A stretch of DNA of 64,000 bases from Hirudo medicinalis (taxonomy: Eukaryota; Annelida; Clitellata; Hirudinida; Hirudinidae). The stretch covers positions 148,405 to 212,404 of the forward strand of contig MPNW01000008.1 of the NCBI GenBank assembly GCA_011800805.1, in the 5' to 3' direction. The position numbers and the translations under genes are program-made. Under the pieces are notes generated by a model, which ran no database searches, was not told the origin of the DNA, and worked only from the letters and a program-made list of their open reading frames with translations. Below are positions 49,276-60,523 of the stretch, one piece after another; within the stretch, counting starts at the first letter, position 1, and every line of letters begins with the position of its first letter.

Positions 49276-50442
49276 ACAAAATTAGCTGGAAAACAACAGA
49301 AATTGCAAAACGTTCTAGAAAAGCAGTTCCCCCAATAATGATCCATAATGTCGAGTTTCCGCACTTTTGAGTCGTGCCCTTCAACCACGGGAGCCACATT
49401 CTCATGAGAAATTCTCTTTTCCGGCAAAATTCTCGGAATGACGAGAACTTGTTCTGTTCGAATGTGGAATCCTGCTTTAGTCTTTGATACTCGGTTTCTT
49501 ATCTTAGGGCTTGCGTCATAAATAATAATGCCGTAACAGGAACAGGAGTTGCCTTTTCGTCTAAGAACCAATAAATAATATTAATTAATAACGCTATAAC
49601 TCCAAGGCTATCGTTGTGAGCTGCAGTGGTTTGCTAAGCCATGCTTAAAGCTTAGAGCATTGCAATGGAAAAATGGAAAAATGTTTAAAACATGCAGGCG
49701 TCTGCGTCGACCTTAATCATGTTAATCGGCATAACAAACATTCGTCACAGTAAAGTAACAATCGGCTGAGAGCTTGTCACCAATTGAGCAATTCTAAATT
49801 ATTGAATGAACAACTTGTTTGATGCATCTGTCACATTCAATGGCAATCAATATAAGTTTCAAAGTAACTGGCTCTTTATTTCTCATTATTTTAAACTTCT
49901 CCATAGTGAAACGTGCTGCCTTCGCATTTTGTTACTAAACTAAGCCACCTTATTGTTTTTGTAAGTTTTTCGTTCTGAAATTTTCTCACTATTTCCAAGT
50001 TTTAGTTCAACAACTGTCAATATTACATCCTACAAAATTGTGGTGAATTTTCGAATGGATGCATTTGAAATCATTCTTTTGAAGAAAGCTCTTAGGAAAA
50101 TTAAATGCTGTTACTATCGATTAGAAACTTCTTGAAAATGTTAAACTGCTATATTGAGTTCATATTCAAATGAATGATTTATTCCATAAATTGAACAATC
50201 CAATGTTTTCATTGAAGAGGTTAGTGCTAAAAAATTCGGACTTGCCGACATTTAAATTGGATGCACGATTTTCAAGTAGCGGATTTTCTTGGCCAGGCTG
50301 AGACAAAATTTTCTTAAGGATAACTAATATTGCTATTCTGAGTTAAGGACAACTAATATTGCAATAATGAGGTAAGGACAACTAATATTGATTTGATGGT
50401 CAGAGCTTATGATAGGGAGAAAGTTGTGATAGTTTATTGCAG
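49276..50442. other. Intergenic between LINE and GLUT copy 2
   Basis: No well-supported gene. A minus-strand frame without stops runs from about 49571 down to 49320 and reads like real protein (KTKAGFHIRTEQVLVIPRIL; ENVAPVVEGHDSKVRKLDIM), but I cannot assign it; it may be a piece of another retroelement or an isolated exon. The rest, to 50442, is AT-rich and should contain the promoter of GLUT copy 2. Confidence 0.35.
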
Positions 50443-50451
50443 GAAGCCCAA

Positions 50452-53400
50452 ATGAATGAAGCCGCAAAGCCAGATGCCACAGAACATGTAAAGGAACCCA
50501 AACTCAAAGAAACCGACGCAAACGTCGCGCAGACTTTGACGAAATACCAATCAATTGGAAATGATGGTTTCAAAATTGAGCTCCGACAAGTAGGTGTTTT
50601 TATCAAATTTTATTCTTGTGCAGTTCATTATTGATGTTTCTTTCAATCAGGGATGGACGTGGACAGTCATATTTCTTGGGTTAATGATCACTATCAGCAC
50701 TTCTTACCAGTATGGTTATAACATAGGTGTTCTAAACCAACCTGCTGTAGTAAGTTTGAATTAAAACATTAAGTTTTAACTGACATTCTTGCACATTTAT
50801 AAAAAATTGATAACAATTATGACAGTTGGTCAAAGAATATCTCAACCAGTCTTATTCTGAGGTCTCGTCACATGACAATGGAACTAACGTGACTACCTAT
50901 GTCAGCGAATACATGTTGACTTCAATTTGGTCCCTGGTCACCACACTATACGTCCTCGGTGGCATGATCGGAGCATTCTTTATAGGCTTCGTGGCAGACA
51001 GGTTTGGACGGTAAGCACCAAATGAGATTTATACAAACATTATTGCTCATTTATTTACAAGTCAAAACCTAATTAATCATTAATAATTAAAAAATAATTT
51101 GTTTCTCCAGTAAAAAGTCTGTAATGTTGATGGCAATACCAGCATTTCTCGGGGCCCTGCTCAGTTATCTGTGTGTGATATACCGTTCGCCCTTATTGCT
51201 CCTCTTGGGACGATTTGTCACCGGATTAAACTGTGGTGAGTTGGTTTTATCGCATTTAAATCAAATTGAGATGAAAATTGTGCAAAAATTGTTCTATTTA
51301 ATAAATGACATCTTTAAAATCACAATCTGCGGATGGTTTTAGAAACTGCATAAATTACGTAGTTATTCGTTCACAGGGGCTGCCACACAACTTGGACCAA
51401 TGTACCTGCTTGAGATCGTTCCTTTTAATCTTAAGGGAGCCATGGGGACCTGTCACCAACTTTTCATTGCCATCGGCATCTTCATGGGAAGCGTTTTTGG
51501 ACTTCTAGAGATTCTTGGTATCAGAATAGTTTCTCTCTTACCTGCATAAATATAAAAATACTATTACGAGATGTAATTTTTGTATTCACAAAATGACTAA
51601 ACAAGTTATGTTCCACTCTTGCCAAATTTTTCTTTAGCTTTGTCAGTGATGTTATTGTTATTGTCAGCTAAATTGTCAAGTATACTTTCAACAGGATCAG
51701 AATCATTGTGGCCAATTCTTCTTCTTTTAAATGTCGTCCCTGGCATCCTCAGTCTCATCATCTTTCCTTTTCTTCCTGAAAGTCCCAGGTACCTTATGAT
51801 GGTTCAAAAAGATAGAGTAGCAGCAGAGTCAGGTAGGTTATTATTATTGATATGTTTTATTACATGACATTTGCTTAATTCACTTAATAGTCATGTATTA
51901 ATAGTCACATGAATTTCCGGAATTATGTTGCATTATGGGATGACTTATTGTAGTATTGGATTGCTGGATTTTTTTTTACAGCTTTGCAGTGGCTCAGGAG
52001 GAAGGCTGATGTGTCGAAAGATATGAAAGAGATGGAGGACGAGTCGCTGTCAGAAGAGGCAGAGAGTTTCACCATCATGAAGCTCCTGAGATCCTCAGAA
52101 CTTCGTCCACCACTTCTTGTCGCCGTTGTTCTTCAACTCGCGCAACAGCTTTCTGGAATCAATGCTGTAAGTTCTCAAGCTGTTGCATGATTATCTAAAT
52201 GTTTTCCATAATTGTAAATTGTCATATTATTATTGCATCAATTATCAAGTTGTCATTTTATGTTCAAGTCTTCTGCTGTTATTATAGATTTTCTTTTATT
52301 CTACTGGCATTTATGAAAAAGCGGGAGTCCAAACAGATCTCATCCAGTATGCCAATGTTGGAACATGTGCAGTTAGCATGTTGATGTCGATTCCTGCTGT
52401 TAGTTAAGATTCATTCTTTTCTTTTCTGAATTTATTATTTAATTATTTACGTTTACACAACCCTTGTCATATTTTCAACAGTTCTATTGTTTTTGAATGA
52501 AAATGTTGTTTATGATGGTTGGGGTGTTTGAAATGAAAATATTTTTCATTAAACAGTTTAGGCATGCCAAAAGAAGGCATTTTTAATTATTGAGAACTGT
52601 TAAACATTTTAATTGCCAACCACAACGTTCAGTTAAAATATAGAGCTTTATCATGATTTATTAGGTGCCTTTGATGGACAGGGCTGGTCGAAGGATTTTA
52701 TTGTTATATCCTATTAGCTTTATGATTATAGTCTTGGCCATAATCACGGTAGCCTTGAATTTCCAGGTTGGTTTAATATTAATAAAAGTGCGTATTTTGA
52801 TTAAGATTAATTAAGATAATAATTATTTTTATTTCTTCTTAAACGTGATAATGATACTCAAACTAAAGAAATTTTTTTATATCAATGATATCTAAACCAA
52901 ATTAAACTTTGGTTTTTCGTTTTTCTTACTTTCGAACAGTCAGCTTATCACTGGATGAACTTTGTCAGCATCGCCTGCATCATTGGATTCGTAATTTCCT
53001 TTTCTATTGGACTTGGTAACTTTATCGTTTTAATATAATCATTTAATTGATGATGTAATATATTAATGTTGATCAATTAATTTATTAAATTTACTAATCT
53101 AATAATACATTAGTAATGATATTATTGTCAATATACTAATTAATGGCTAATCCTCAAGTTTCGTGTTATTGCCATTTAAGGCCATTACAAATTCCTGAAC
53201 TTTTTTTGTGATAGTTACAATGCAGCCAATGCGTTCTTAAACATTTCAAAATCTACCTGCAGGTCCAATACCCAGCATGATTACTGCTGAGCTCTTCAGA
53301 CAAGGACCTCGCGCGAGAGCCATGAGTCTGTCGGGACTTGTTAATTGGATTTCCAATGCCATTGTTGCTATGGGGTTTGAGTTGTTGCAGGTAAATGCAG

Positions 53401-53619
53401 AAGCTCATGGTTAAGCATAAATTTGCTCATACAACTAACCTGTCATATCTCTAGGAACTGGCAAAAGAATTTGTATTCTTAATCTTTTTGGTCATCATGG
53501 TGCTCTCCTTCATCTTCATCTACTTCAAAGTTCCAGAAACAAAAAATAAGACTTTTGATGAGATTGCCAACCAGTTCAAGTCAAGAGACCATTCTTTTCC
53601 AGAAAGAAATTTGAGATGA
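50452..53619 (+). CDS. GLUT-family sugar transporter, tandem copy 2
   Basis: SLC2A hexose transporter paralogous to copy 1. Coding exons: 50452-50589, 50651-50749, 50826-51010, 51111-51235, 51377-51517, 51695-51832, 51982-52166, 52288-52398, 52665-52766, 52940-53015, 53263-53390 and 53455-53619, giving 530 residues from the first in-frame ATG. The exon holding that ATG begins at an apparent acceptor (50443), so an upstream exon may exist. The N-terminal tail ([20 protein letters not shown]) is unrelated to copy 1. From exon 3 through most of exon 9 the protein is almost the same; the 62 residues of the loop 1/helix 2 exon are identical. [24 protein letters not shown] and KVPETK are all present. 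The helix-10 motif is [12 protein letters not shown]. The C-terminal tail is short ([12 protein letters not shown]). Polyadenylation is probably at 53753. Confidence 0.9.
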
Positions 53620-53752
53620 CTTAATTTTTGCTGGAATTTGAATATTCATGAAATTTTAGTGAAATTGATGCTAGATGTTCTAAATATTGGATTGAACAAA
53701 TACATTTTTTAGATGTCTGATTCGAAAATTGTTTTACCTTGAAGACTGACTT

Positions 53753-53758
53753 AATAAA
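53753..53758 (+). terminator. Polyadenylation signal, GLUT copy 2
   Basis: AATAAA 134 bp after the stop codon of GLUT copy 2, just before the start of the minus-strand LINE fragment. Confidence 0.5.
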
Positions 53759-53789
53759 TGTGTCAGTAATATTAGTTAATTTATACGGC

Positions 53790-54440
53790 GTCAGAGGCAA
53801 TTTGGCTCTATAGAATATCTTGAAGTACTTGGCTCACAGAAGAACTGTTGGTAGAGATATGTCTTCAAGCTCCACTTGAAGATCTTCAGGGTTATCTGAG
53901 ACACGATGAGTAAGGAAGGCGTTTCTGATGGCAAGGAAAGCATGTGAATAACCTCGGTTGACGAGGAATAAATTGTAGACTGGTTGACACAGGTAATTAG
54001 CGAAAGACAACCTAGGATGATCAGGTATTCATCGGGAGTGAATGCGGTGACGGAGATTGGGTAGATTTACTTTGGCATGCCTAAGTGATGAGAACGATTT
54101 TGAAAATGACAGATACTGGCGGATGGGCAGCCAGTGCAGATGTTTAAGGCATTAGGGGTTAGGGCTAGGAACCGATGTGATTGGAGACTGTTAAGGAAAA
54201 GTTTTACCAGATTATTTAACAGATTATTTTGGATACGTCGAAGAGAGGAAATGGACGAAGTAGATGCACCATAAAATAGGGATTTGTAAAAGTACACATC
54301 GGAAGAACGATGCAACATTTGATATCAGAATCCGGGAAGGATCGGACGAATTCAAATTCCCTGCGTAGATTCCCTGGATGAGGTGATTGCATGCATTCAC
54401 CTTATTTAATTTTAAACCACAAGTCTCAACAGGAGGAACT
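53790..54440 (-). mobile_element. Decayed LINE fragment (L2/CR1-like), minus strand
   Basis: The minus strand carries a broken reverse-transcriptase C-terminal region: SSDVYFYKSLFYGASTSSIS, then SLRRIQNNL, and after a frameshift HLHWLPIRQYLSFSK. The pairing of an LQRIQN-like helix with LHWLPIRQ is the usual C-terminal signature of L2/CR1-type elements. Stops and frameshifts occur throughout. The opposite orientation to the 48-49 kb LINE and the different sequence mean it is a separate insertion. Confidence 0.75.
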
Positions 54441-55002
54441 GTGAGAATACACCCCTAGATTAGAACTTTACTAACTTAACTCAGAACGTAAATTTATAAC
54501 CTTCTCAATAGCGATGTTTGATTATGATAATCCGCGTGACGAACATTCGTCATGGCAAGGCATTAATCGTCAAAGAGTTTGTAACCAACCGAGCTTTACT
54601 AAATTTTTGAACAAATAAAAACTCGTTTGAAGCTATTGTTCACCAAACAACCTTCAACATTTACAGACGCATTCCTAATCAACTTGACATTCAATGTTAA
54701 CTTTTTAACTCCTGTGTTGTGAATCTCGGTGAACTCCTTATATAAGATTTCGCAGCTGATTAAGTATCCCTGTGACTATAACAATAATCTTGCGATGAGT
54801 TAAAGGAAGATTCTTCCTTGTCTTAAAGTTTGCCACAACAAAAAGATAGCGATTGATTTATTTAAATTATGGTAAATTTAGTTATGTTCACATTATTAAA
54901 TTGAACGCTGCGATTTTTTTTTACTAACTATTGGAGATTATATTAACAATCATTTATCGGCTTGTAATTAATTTTGGTAATTGTGATTCATCCATATTTC
55001 AG
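54441..55002. other. Upstream region of GLUT copy 3
   Basis: AT-rich with no coding exon that I can assign with confidence. A short first coding exon, equivalent to the ten-codon exon 1 of copy 1, should lie here or further upstream, because the first recognised exon of copy 3 has no suitable ATG. Confidence 0.4.
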
Positions 55003-58000
55003 GGAGACGAAGTGAGAGATATAGCAACGCTGGAATCCGATGAGTATTCGAATAGTAACGATGAAACTGTGGATGGAAACTTTGTGCTTTCCCACACAAA
55101 TAACAAAACCGTGCAAGGTGATCAATATGATGATGGAAAAGACCTCAGAGAAGATTTCAGAAAAGATCTCAGACAGGTAGTTGGAAATCATTCATACCCG
55201 GTTTTAGTTGCATTTATATTCTAAAGTCTCCACACCAGGGTTGGACGTGGCCAGTTGCATTACTTGGTTTCATGATCACTCTCAGCAATTCCTATCCATT
55301 TGGTTATAATTTAGGAGTACTCAACCAGCCTGCTGCGGTGAGCAAAAATCTTTATAGGAATTCAATGCTTTTCATCATCACATTAGTTTTGCCATTTTCT
55401 GTTAATCGCAGTTAGTCCAAAGTTACCTCAACCACTCCTATTCCGAGATATCTTTGCATGAAAATGGAACAGATGTTGTTACTTATTTGAGCGACTATCT
55501 GTTGATGTCAATTTGGTCCTTGGTGACCACACTTTACGTCCTCGGTGGTATGGTCGGAGCCTTTTTCATTGGGATCCTGGCAGACAAATTTGGGCGGTGA
55601 GTTCAGGATAAGAATGGGAATAAATAATGAATTGCTTCTTAAAACACTCGCGAAACACATAATAAATTTAATGTTTCATTATTTCCTTCCAGCAAAATGT
55701 CCGTAATGTTAATGGCAATACCTACTTGTCTTGGAGCTCTGCTCAGTTACATTTCTGTAATATCCTGTTTACCTAACCTGCTCCTCTTTGGTCGTTTTGT
55801 CACGGGGATTAGCTGTGGTAGATTGACTTCTTATGCATTTATGCGTATAATTTTGTGAAAGCAAAGTTGAAGGACTGATCAGAACAGATCTTTGATAAAA
55901 CATTGATGCACATTAAAACTATTTGACTGTGTTTTATTTTAAAGGGGCAGCCACCCAACTCGGACCAATGTATCTGCTCGAAATTGTACCTTTCAATCTC
56001 AAGGGAGCCATGGGGACATGTCATACACTACTCATCACGATAGGCATTTTTGCAGGAAGCGTCCTTGGACTACAAGAAATTCTTGGTAATCAATGCGCTC
56101 ACATTTCTGATAATCTCTGTGGTTTCGATTTCAAAAATGAATTTAATGTGCTTGAATAATGTTATTATATATCATTTGATAGAAATATTATCAGAGACTG
56201 GAATATTAGAAAAATAATGGGGCAATACTGGCTCATCATCACATCAATTCATTGAAAGACCAGAATTTTTTAACATAATTTTGAGCATAAACACTGTATA
56301 AAGTAAAACTGATGTACAATAAGCAGAATAAGCACAAAAGGAACATGCAAAGGAATAGAATCATGTTTACCTGTATCTGGGAATCACTTGTAAAAGTTGT
56401 AAGCATTTCATCAAAGTAATTGATGCAAATAAGAAAGAAATGTTGTAAATCGTGATTTATTGATCAAAAATGATTTGGACCTGGCGTCCAAAAGACAACA
56501 AATGGTCACTTAAGTTCTTGTGATAAGTTCTTGTAATAATGATAACGACATTGATGATATTGTAGAGGAAGGAATTGTCGAGTATCTGCTTGAACCCGAG
56601 CACTGAATACACGTAGTTGTTCTAATGATTTTTGGATGAAAAACAATCTCAGTCCTAAGATTGCACATGGACAACCTCATAAAAGTCATTGAATAGTGAA
56701 CATGAACATGTTATATAAAATATTATTTATTCGTGATTAATTGATAATTAATATAATTTATTCAATTGCCAATAAACCAATAACATTGGTAAAATCCTAT
56801 AATATTTCTCAGGATCTGAGTTTTTATGGCCTTTACTTTTTCTCTTGAATGTCATCCCTGGCATCCTCAGTCTCATCGTCTTCCCATTCCTCCCTGAGAG
56901 TCCAAGGTATCTCATGCTGGTCAAGAAAGACAAGAAAGCCGCCGAATTGGGTAGAATTCATCTCGCTAATATCATCAGTTACATTTTTAGCATGCGGAAT
57001 ATTTCAGATGATATTCAATAAAATAAATATTTCACATGTAATTTGATACATTACTTAAAAAGTTATAAACTTGACTTGTGAATATTAAATGCATTTCTGC
57101 CGTTCAACTGCCAATGTAGTTCTATTAATATCTTCTAATTAATATTTTCATTAATTTTATCAAGTTAAATAATAATAATAATAATAAATAATAATATTAT
57201 TAATAATAATAATAGCTCTCAAATGGCTCAGGAGGAGATGGGATGTGTCTGCAGAAATGAAAGAAATGGAGGATGAATCACACTCAGAGAAGTCAGAGAA
57301 GTTCGGCATCGTGGAGCTCCTCAGATCCTCAGACCTTCGTCCAGCTCTCATCGTAGCAGTTGTTCTTCAACTCATGCAGCAGTTCTCTGGGATCAACGCC
57401 GTTGGTCATGATTTACTAGTACATGTTGTAATCGCAAAACATTCAAATCGTTTGTAGCAATATCGGTGTTGATGGCTTTTGAATGTTATCATTTCAGATC
57501 TTTTTTTATTCCACGAGCATTTATGAAAGGGCAGGAGTTAGACCCAATCTCATCCGGTATGCCAATGTGGGAACATGCGCGGTCAATGTCTTCATGACAA
57601 TCATTGCAGTTAGTTGGCTTTTGTTAAGGTTGATATTTCAGCTCGTTAAAGTAATTAAAATTACTTTGACGGGAGGTATGTTTAAATAGTTTCATATAGT
57701 TTCAGTTAATAATCATATGTACTATATATATATATATATATATTATATGGAGATAATTCTCCAGTGCTTTAAACTCATAATAATACACAACATGGCTTAT
57801 GTTACATTTGAGTCACAGTAACATGATTATTCATAGACATGCATTTATTATTGTTATTTTGGAGGAGGAAACCTTTGTACTTAATGGACTTAATATACTT
57901 TGATGGTCCTGACCCAGAACTAATTCGCGTTCTTTGAGCCTCATTACTTTGAAACCTTTCCTCAGGTTCCCCTTATGGACAGGGCAGGAAGGAGGAGTTT

Positions 58001-58794
58001 ACTTCTTTACCCAACGGCTTTCATAGTTGTTCTCTTGGCCGCAATTACTGTTGCCTTAAGGCTACGTGTACGTAAGATTTTCATCATTTCATTTGTTCAT
58101 TCGTCTTGCGTCCTCGCCAAATTTTATCTCAATTTTTATTTTAAGACAACTTATTACTGGATGAACTTTGTCAGCATTGCCTGCATCATTGGACATGTGT
58201 CTTCATATGCCGTTGGACTAGGTACATTAGTTAGTTCTGCATTGAAATACATTTGCTAAGTTTAACTTCCTATTCCAGGTCCAATTCCAAGCATGATTGC
58301 GGCCGAACTCTTTCGACAAGGACATCGTGCAAAGGCCATGAGTTTAACGGGTCCTGTCAACATGATTGTCACAGCCATCGTTGCCATGGGATTTGAGTTG
58401 CTGCAAGTATGTTTCAGCGTGGAAAAACAATTTGGAATATTCGTATGCAAAATTAATTTAAGTAAATAATTAGAAAAAAATAATGTGAGGTCATAGAAAT
58501 AGAACCGTGCTTGAATACTGTAACTCATTGGAATCAAGTTTCTAATGTTCAGCTCAATAAAATCAAACTACAATTTTTTTTTTCTAGAAATTGATGAATG
58601 AATTCGTGTTCTTAATCTTCTCGGTCAGCATGGTGCTCTCCTTCATCTTCACCTACTTCAAAGTTCCAGAAACAAAAAATAAGACTTTTGATGAGATTGC
58701 CAACCAGTTCAAAATAGATCAATCCACAGCAGATTTGCCTCCGGTAAGTCAGTGGAACTTCTTAACAAATGATTTGGTTTTTAACAAAACGTAA
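55003..58794 (+). CDS. GLUT-family sugar transporter, tandem copy 3 (diverged)
   Basis: Third SLC2A paralogue with the same intron positions. Exons: 55003-55176, 55239-55337, 55412-55596, 55693-55817, 55945-56085, 56813-56950, 57216-57400, 57498-57608, 57966-58067, 58146-58221, 58279-58406 and 58588-58794, giving 557 codons including the stop. The start exon is missing from this model: exon 55003 begins [12 protein letters not shown], matching copy 1 exon 2 ([12 protein letters not shown]). [16 protein letters not shown] and KVPETK are kept, but QQLSG is QQFSG, the helix-5 HQL is HTL, and the helix-11 NW is NM. The helix-10 motif is [12 protein letters not shown]. No stop or frameshift interrupts the gene, so it is probably functional. 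A strong donor (CCG|GTAAGT) at 58743 suggests an alternative 3' exon. Confidence 0.87.
57165..57213. repeat. (AAT)n microsatellite running into a splice acceptor
   Basis: AAT/ATA repeat filling the last about 50 bp of the intron before the 57216 exon of GLUT copy 3. The acceptor AG is formed by the end of the repeat (ATAATAATAG). Confidence 0.85.
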
Positions 58795-60265
58795 AACTTT
58801 TTGGCGAAAAGTGGCCCGTGAAAATCGCTGGTCTGACCAGGTTTACAATTACATAATATTAACATTTAATACGTCACCTTAGTTTTGCCATTGGTGGATA
58901 AATAGTCTTACCAGAATATCACGAATATGTTTGCTCGACAAATTTGGATTTCGATGGATTTGAAATCCCACTTAAAGCTGCGACAAAAACCAAACATGAA
59001 AAAAAGTATACAAATAAATACAAATATAATATTTGAAATATTATTAAACCTTTCTTACTCGAAGCACGCGTTTTTGGATTTCGTCGCAGTGATGTGAATA
59101 TATTGTTTATGTATTACGCAATTAGTGATGAGTTATGAGTAATTTGTAACTCTCACTTTTTCCTTTTTAGTTATTTAACATTCTCAATTTACTTTTAAAA
59201 TATTCCCTAGAATCCCCTTTAGAACATGTTCATGACAGATGCGCCAATTGGGATCTTTGCAGACGCATTGGATAGAGCGCCTGTTGTCGGGCGCATTTTT
59301 AGATTTGTGACTTCCAATCTTGGTTTTGTAAATTATGATAAAATTTAAAATGATAAATTGTTTAAATTTCTAGGAAATTAAAATAAAATCTTATAAATGA
59401 CTGGAAATAAATTGGAATTCCTACAAATGAAAACTCAAAGATTAAAATAAACAACCCTAAAAATTGTGACGAATATCGTCGAAGCCAATAATTTTAGTGA
59501 AAATGATAAAATAAAAATGAAGTTAGCACTTCCTCTCCACGATCGAAACGTATCAGTCTAGCTGGATGTAGAATTCGTGCGGAGGTAATTATTCGTGTGA
59601 TAGCTTCACTTCAGTGTTTTTGTGGATTGGTAAAAAGTAATTTTTGCAAAGAAACCTCTCTTAATTCGATTTATTTTTTGGAGACTACTGATTCATCCAA
59701 AGGTTGGTGTCATGGAAGAGAGTTCCATATTTTATGGCCTTATCACCGAAGTTAGCGATTATTTCTTGATGTAATATTAGCGCTCATGACGGAAAACACT
59801 GTAGAATCAGTTGGAAAGTCAAAATTAGACGTAATTTAGACGAAAAACTGATTTTTCGCCATGGACGGCCATTTTAACTTTTTGATGTCAGTTAAAATAA
59901 GCAATTTTCAACTTAGAACTTAGTCATGTTAGTCATGAAGTTCGATAAGAATAGAAATTCACAAGAATCCCAACTCAAGAAATGTTTAAAAATATACAGG
60001 CTCAGTGTTTTGCAAGGTTTGTCATCGTTCTTAAACTCAAAAGGGACTCTCCGAATTCAACAAGAATTGAACTTTGGCAAGTGGTCAATTGTAGCTTATC
60101 TGAATTCAATTATCCCTGAAATCCTTTGAAATCTGATCAAATTCACGAACACAGAAATGATGAAGTGATTAAGCTTAGATTTGATAGCTTTAATTTACTT
60201 GGCCAAAAGGCATGGCTTAATTGGTTCGATTAGATGAGCAGCAGTGCTTTGGTGTCCTTAAAAAA
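58795..60265. other. 3' flank of GLUT copy 3, no gene seen
   Basis: AT-rich sequence with no recognisable exon. It must contain the 3' UTR of copy 3 and possibly an alternative terminal exon for the donor at 58743. Confidence 0.4.
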
Positions 60266-60361
60266 AGACATCTTATCAAATGCTTCTTTCAGCATCTAAG
60301 ATTGTTTATAAAGACGGAATTTAGTCCACTTGATAATTGGCTTCCAACGTTTTGTATTAGC

Positions 60362-60392
<31 letters not shown>

Positions 60393-60489
60393 NAGACATC
60401 TTATCAAATGCTTCTTTCAGCATCTAAGATTGTTTATAAAGACGGAATTTAGTCCACTTGATAATTGGCTTCCAACGTTTTGTATTAGC

Positions 60490-60520
<31 letters not shown>
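60266..60520. repeat. Exact 127-bp direct duplication split by one N
   Basis: Bases 60266-60392 recur without difference at 60394-60520, separated only by the single N at 60393. The duplicated unit ends in an (ATC)n run. The geometry is that of two contig ends joined without merging their overlap, not of a biological duplication. Confidence 0.9.

Positions 60521-60523
<3 letters not shown>

Noticed and set aside
59262..59335. tRNA-like stretch (TTGGATAGAGCGCCTG)
   Set aside because: It resembles a D-arm and anticodon stem, but no acceptor stem or proper B box could be paired; at most a relic of a tRNA or SINE.
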